From: a virus
Reading direction: 5' to 3' (one strand)
Length of the DNA: 64,000 nucleotides
IMG/VR virus record: IMGVR_UViG_3300042484_001556
Location: 1 to 64,000 of that record
Below, one piece after another: positions 61,250 through 64,000 of the stretch (the stretch's first letter is position 1; every line of letters starts with the position of its first letter). Made by a program: the position numbers and the translations under genes. The notes below the pieces were generated by a model. The model was not told the DNA's origin and made no database searches. It saw only the letters and a list, made by a program, of their open reading frames with translations.

Positions 61250-62737
61250 ATGAGAAATTTTAAGCAAATTAGAGAAGAAACCGGCCATTATGCAAAGGCT
61301 GAAGAACATCTATCTAAAGCAAATGATGCAGATGCTAAAGGCAAACCGGCATCATTCCACGCTCATATGGCCGAATACCACGATGAATTGTCCCAGTGGC
61401 ACGAATCAAAAGGTAGAAGCGCTACAGCAGATAAGCACGCTGATAAAGCAGACTACCATCACGAAAAATCAATAGATCTTGGCCGAGGTGTACATGAAGC
61501 TAGAGATACTAAACAAGAACTAAGAGACGCAATGACAAGACATACTCGTTCCGCGATTGCCGCAAAAGGCGAAGGCGATAGCGAAAAGGTAAAAGTTCAT
61601 CAAGCGTATATCAACAAAATCAAAGACAAATTAGGTAAGATGGATGCAATGGGCGAGGAGGCTGGCCCATTTAGTTACGGAGCGAAAAAGCTACAAGGTG
61701 CGGATAAAGATACTGGGGTTAGTGAAGCTGAGCAGATCGATGAACTGAAAAAGTCTACATTGGGTTCTTATGTTAAGAAAGCAGCACAAGATGCTGAAGA
61801 GGCAGGCAGAGACCAAGAGTATCATGGTCATAAAAATGACTATGCGCGTGGTGAAAAACGTCAAAAAGGTATTGCAAAAGCAGTTGATCGTTTGACTAAA
61901 GAAGATATAAATTCATACGATTTTGAAAAAGACGCTGACGCTAGCATAAAAGCTATGCGAGATAAAACAGCCGCCAAACGAGCAGCAGAAACTCCAGCAC
62001 AAAAAGATGATCGTCGAGCAGCAACCGCCGCAAAAATGGCAACACCTGCCCCAGATGGTAGCGCAAGAGTAAGTCCTGACGATCAAATGGATAAGGACAT
62101 AAAGGCTCATAGGGCTCGTGTACAAAACGCTAAACCTAGCATGGCGGAAGAGCAAGAACAAATAGACGAATTAAAAACCGGTACATTACTTCGCTATCAC
62201 ACTAAAGCAGGAAAAAGTGGTTTAGAAGCTGGTGTAAGAGCATCAAAAAGTTTAGATGCAGGTAAGTATGTTAGTGCTATTCCAGATCTTAATACGCGTG
62301 AGAAGCGTATGAAAGGTCAAATGCAAGCCATGAGTAAAATACAAAAACGGTATGCTACTGAAGAAGCTGAACTAGAAGAAGCTATTACCAGCAAAGACAT
62401 TAAAATGGCTGTTGGGGTAGTAAAAGATAAAAGATATGCCGGTGGTAATATGACCGGTGCAGTAAGTACATTAGAAAAAATTAAAAAGAATCTATCTAAT
62501 CATCCAAGAGTACAGCAAGCACTCAAAACTGCCAACGAAGAAGTTGATGATGAAGGTAGTATGGCTAAAGGTCAATTAAACAGAATGATTGACCAGGCAA
62601 CCGGTCTAGTTAAAATTATGGATGATAAAAAGCAGTTGGATGGTTGGGTACAATCTAAACTAACTACGGCATCTGATTATCTTGATTCGGTCCATGATTA
62701 CCTAATGCATAGTAAACAAGATGTTGATACAAAGTAG
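61250..62737 (+). CDS. Probable virion or internal head protein with DELKxxTL repeats
   Basis: I choose ATG 61250 (495 residues) after CAGGAA; a TTG at 61229 is weaker. It is very hydrophilic, Ala/Lys/Asp-rich and helical. Two copies of a motif EQIDELKKSTLGSYVKKA / EQIDELKTGTLLRYHTKA occur near residues 165 and 300. The C-terminus (GWVQSKLTTASDYLDSVHDYL) is familiar from virion proteins of T4-like marine phages. Acidic junctions such as AEE/LEE could be prohead-protease sites. A late promoter supports a structural role. Confidence 0.78.
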   Translation: MRNFKQIREETGHYAKAEEHLSKANDADAKGKPASFHAHMAEYHDELSQWHESKGRSATADKHADKADYHHEKSIDLGRGVHEARDTKQELRDAMTRHTRSAIAAKGEGDSEKVKVHQAYINKIKDKLGKMDAMGEEAGPFSYGAKKLQGADKDTGVSEAEQIDELKKSTLGSYVKKAAQDAEEAGRDQEYHGHKNDYARGEKRQKGIAKAVDRLTKEDINSYDFEKDADASIKAMRDKTAAKRAAETPAQKDDRRAATAAKMATPAPDGSARVSPDDQMDKDIKAHRARVQNAKPSMAEEQEQIDELKTGTLLRYHTKAGKSGLEAGVRASKSLDAGKYVSAIPDLNTREKRMKGQMQAMSKIQKRYATEEAELEEAITSKDIKMAVGVVKDKRYAGGNMTGAVSTLEKIKKNLSNHPRVQQALKTANEEVDDEGSMAKGQLNRMIDQATGLVKIMDDKKQLDGWVQSKLTTASDYLDSVHDYLMHSKQDVDTK

Positions 62738-62784
62738 TACAAACTAAAGAGAAGCAATCTACATAACCTAAGTGAGATTTTATA

Positions 62785-62970
62785 ATGACCAAACTTGTTC
62801 TACTTAATTTTTTAGTATTTCTCTCTAGCATGACGTTCGCCCTAAGCGCAGGCAATATTCTAGCCTGCGCTCTCCTCTTCGTATTTTTTACGATCACCCA
62901 TACTATACTAGAAATTCGCAACGATGCCAATTTTGAACAACCAAAACGTATAGAACCCGTACTAGATTAA
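62785..62970 (+). CDS. Small membrane protein
   Basis: A 61-residue protein with two short hydrophobic stretches (LVLLNFLVFLSSMTFAL; ILACALLFVFFTI) and a charged tail. Possible small inner-membrane protein; function unknown. The promoter at 62985 follows. Confidence 0.68.
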   Translation: MTKLVLLNFLVFLSSMTFALSAGNILACALLFVFFTITHTILEIRNDANFEQPKRIEPVLD

Positions 62971-62984
62971 CGATCATCTTTTGC

Positions 62985-63013
62985 TTGACTTTTCTTCCAA
63001 ACTATGCTATAAT
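62985..63013 (+). promoter_or_regulatory. Sigma70-like promoter
   Basis: TTGACT at 62985, TATAAT at 63008, 17-base spacer. Very similar to the promoter at 59795 over the TTTGC-TTGACT-TTTC region and spacer. A palindrome ATATGCATAT (63012-63021) overlaps the likely transcription start. Confidence 0.85.
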
Positions 63014-63048
63014 ATGCATATAGACAATGAAGAAACGGAGTGATTACT

Positions 63049-63198
63049 ATGGTGGACCAAGAATTACTTGATACGTTGTATAACGCACTCATTAATTTAG
63101 ATGAAGTAGCTGGTTGTTTTGATGAGGAAACCAATGCTAGGATTGACGGGCAGCGCCGAGAACTTGCGGCACGCATACGTGAACTAGAACCAGCATAA
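63049..63198 (+). CDS. Microprotein (49 aa)
   Basis: ATG 63049 with GGAG upstream gives 49 residues, acidic and helical (DTLYNALINLDEVAGCFDEE...RELAARIRELEPA). Start of the run after the promoter at 62985. Stop overlaps the next start. Confidence 0.72.
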   Translation: MVDQELLDTLYNALINLDEVAGCFDEETNARIDGQRRELAARIRELEPA

Positions 63199-63359
63199 TG
63201 AACGAAGACGACATAGTATACAGGCTGCGTAAGAGAGCTGAGATCCGTAGGCAGATTGTAGATCGTAAGTCTGTACAGGAAGGTCGACCAGATCGTATTG
63301 CAGATTTGTTAGAAGAAGCGGCAATTGAGATAGAGAGGTTACGTAATGAAAACATTTGA
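63198..63359 (+). CDS. Small conserved phage protein (DRIADLLEEAAxEIERL motif)
   Basis: 53 residues from ATG 63198 (TAATG coupling). Contains DIVYRLRKRAEIRRQIV and DRIADLLEEAAIEIERLR, a pattern found in many phage microproteins as a helical pair. Function unknown. Confidence 0.8.
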   Translation: MNEDDIVYRLRKRAEIRRQIVDRKSVQEGRPDRIADLLEEAAIEIERLRNENI

Positions 63360-63570
63360 TACATTTGAACAAGTAGAAGGTATGGGCGGCTGCATGAAGA
63401 AGCCGATTGTGGTTCATGCTAAGAAGATGGATGTAGAATTCCGAGTTAATACTCTAGAAGGTAATTACAAGCAAGGCAAACCTGAAGATTATCTTATGAG
63501 AGGCATTGATGGTGAATTGTATATTTGTGATGGCCCTATCTTTGAAAAGACTTATAATTGGGTTGAATGA
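63346..63570 (+). CDS. Conserved small phage protein (KKPIVVHAK..DYLMRG family)
   Basis: A 74-residue protein overlapping the previous gene by 14 bases. KKPIVVHAKKMDVEFRVNTLEG, GKPEDYLMRGIDGELYICDGPIFEKTY match a widespread phage family of small all-beta proteins whose role is unknown. Confidence 0.88.
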   Translation: MKTFDTFEQVEGMGGCMKKPIVVHAKKMDVEFRVNTLEGNYKQGKPEDYLMRGIDGELYICDGPIFEKTYNWVE

Positions 63571-63588
63571 AGAAGAAAACTAATTGAT

Positions 63589-63702
63589 ATGACAGATAAT
63601 TTTATATTCATTACTACGTTTGTTTTCATTATTTTTTGCGCTAGTATTTCGCTAATTGGATTCGGAATGATGTTGGCTAAGATGGTACTAAGTACACTAT
63701 GA
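63589..63702 (+). CDS. Membrane microprotein (37 aa)
   Basis: ATG 63589; residues ~5-34 are almost entirely hydrophobic (FIFITTFVFIIFCASISLIG). Stop overlaps the next start (ATGA), supporting that it is real. A single-pass peptide. Confidence 0.6.
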   Translation: MTDNFIFITTFVFIIFCASISLIGFGMMLAKMVLSTL

Positions 63703-63941
63703 TACCGCATATACTACTCATGTGGTCAATGTCAATATCCACAATTACTGGAACAGAGCACGGTGACTGGAAGTATCTGGGAACGTATGAATCCAACAAA
63801 GCCTGCCAACAAGCTTTCGTAGACCTCTCGGCACAATACTACAATATCTACGGTACCTTTAAGTGCATGCCTGACGCATATTTACAGCAAGAAGTAAAAG
63901 TACAGAAGAAAACGAACACTGATAACTGGGTAAGATACTAA
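63699..63941 (+). CDS. Small, possibly secreted protein
   Basis: An 80-residue protein with a short hydrophobic start (MIPHILLMWSMSISTITG), then HGDWKYLGTYESNKACQQAFVDLSAQYY and a later Cys. Similar short phage proteins with ACQxA motifs exist. Start and stop both overlap neighbours. Confidence 0.7.
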   Translation: MIPHILLMWSMSISTITGTEHGDWKYLGTYESNKACQQAFVDLSAQYYNIYGTFKCMPDAYLQQEVKVQKKTNTDNWVRY

Positions 63942-64000
63942 TGGGAAATTTCATCATAGGTACCATATTTGGAATTATTGTATCTCAGCTAGGATTCAGC
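63941..64000 (+). CDS. Small membrane protein (3' truncated by window end)
   Basis: ATG 63941 overlaps the previous stop (TAATG). The visible 20 residues MGNFIIGTIFGIIVSQLGFS form a hydrophobic N-terminus known from short proteins of T4-like marine phages; the gene runs off the window. Confidence 0.7.
   Translation, partial: MGNFIIGTIFGIIVSQLGFS

Noticed and set aside
1-64000. Prophage integration genes or attachment sites
   Set aside because: No integrase, excisionase or repressor gene was recognised; the gene content is that of a lytic T4-like phage.

Overview
This window reads as part of a large T4-like (contractile-tailed, Straboviridae-related) marine phage genome infecting a Gram-negative bacterium. 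The DNA is AT-rich, every supported gene is on the + strand, genes are packed with ATGA/GTGA/TAATG overlaps, and no gap exceeds about 155 bases. T4-type hallmarks are a gp61-type DNA primase, class I ribonucleotide reductase (nrdA/nrdB), ThyX, a dCMP deaminase and NATAAATA late-promoter boxes. Protein families look like those of cyanophage- and pelagiphage-type T4-like myoviruses. A spanin-like pair and lipoprotein signals point to a host with an outer membrane. The exact host cannot be read from the sequence.

Region 1 (1-36 kb) is an unusually long late block of tail-fibre and adhesin genes. Long modular fibres (5326, 8898, 16327, 20835, 24275), two collagen-like fibres ending in S74-type chaperone domains (2088, 31635), small beta-rich accessory proteins and six glycine-rich tip-like proteins are arranged in repeated cassettes. 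Several cassettes begin with a copied late promoter, leader and N-terminus. A GT-B glycosyltransferase (4096) and a cupin protein (28185) sit among them, and a subtilisin-like protease (36006) closes the block.

Region 2 (37.6-49.3 kb) holds replication and nucleotide metabolism. After three conserved small proteins, a sigma70-like promoter precedes primase gp61, then thyX, an i-/o-spanin-like pair with its own late promoter, nrdA, a class I glutamine-amidotransferase-like protein, an A-type Fe-S carrier, nrdB, Cys-rich microproteins, an Sm-like protein, dCMP deaminase, a cytidylyltransferase, a GIY-YIG protein and a coiled-coil membrane protein.

Region 3 (49.3-54.9 kb) is a second fibre/adhesin island: a protein with 54-bp tandem repeats, IPT/TIG proteins, a three-LamG lectin-like protein, a seventh glycine-rich tip and a fibre-accessory protein. 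It ends at a hairpin that abuts a sigma70-like promoter.

Region 4 (54.9-64 kb) carries small, mostly early-type genes under near-identical TTGACT-N17-TATAAT promoters. The first transcription unit encodes a secreted FlgT/DUF4384-like protein, an LPP20-like lipoprotein and a SleB-like cell-wall hydrolase. Then come a second GIY-YIG protein, many zinc-ribbon and membrane microproteins, and one late gene (61250) for a probable virion or internal head protein. The most notable features are the duplicated adhesin cassettes, the envelope-targeted early operon, and the amidotransferase/Fe-S-carrier insertion between the two RNR subunits.
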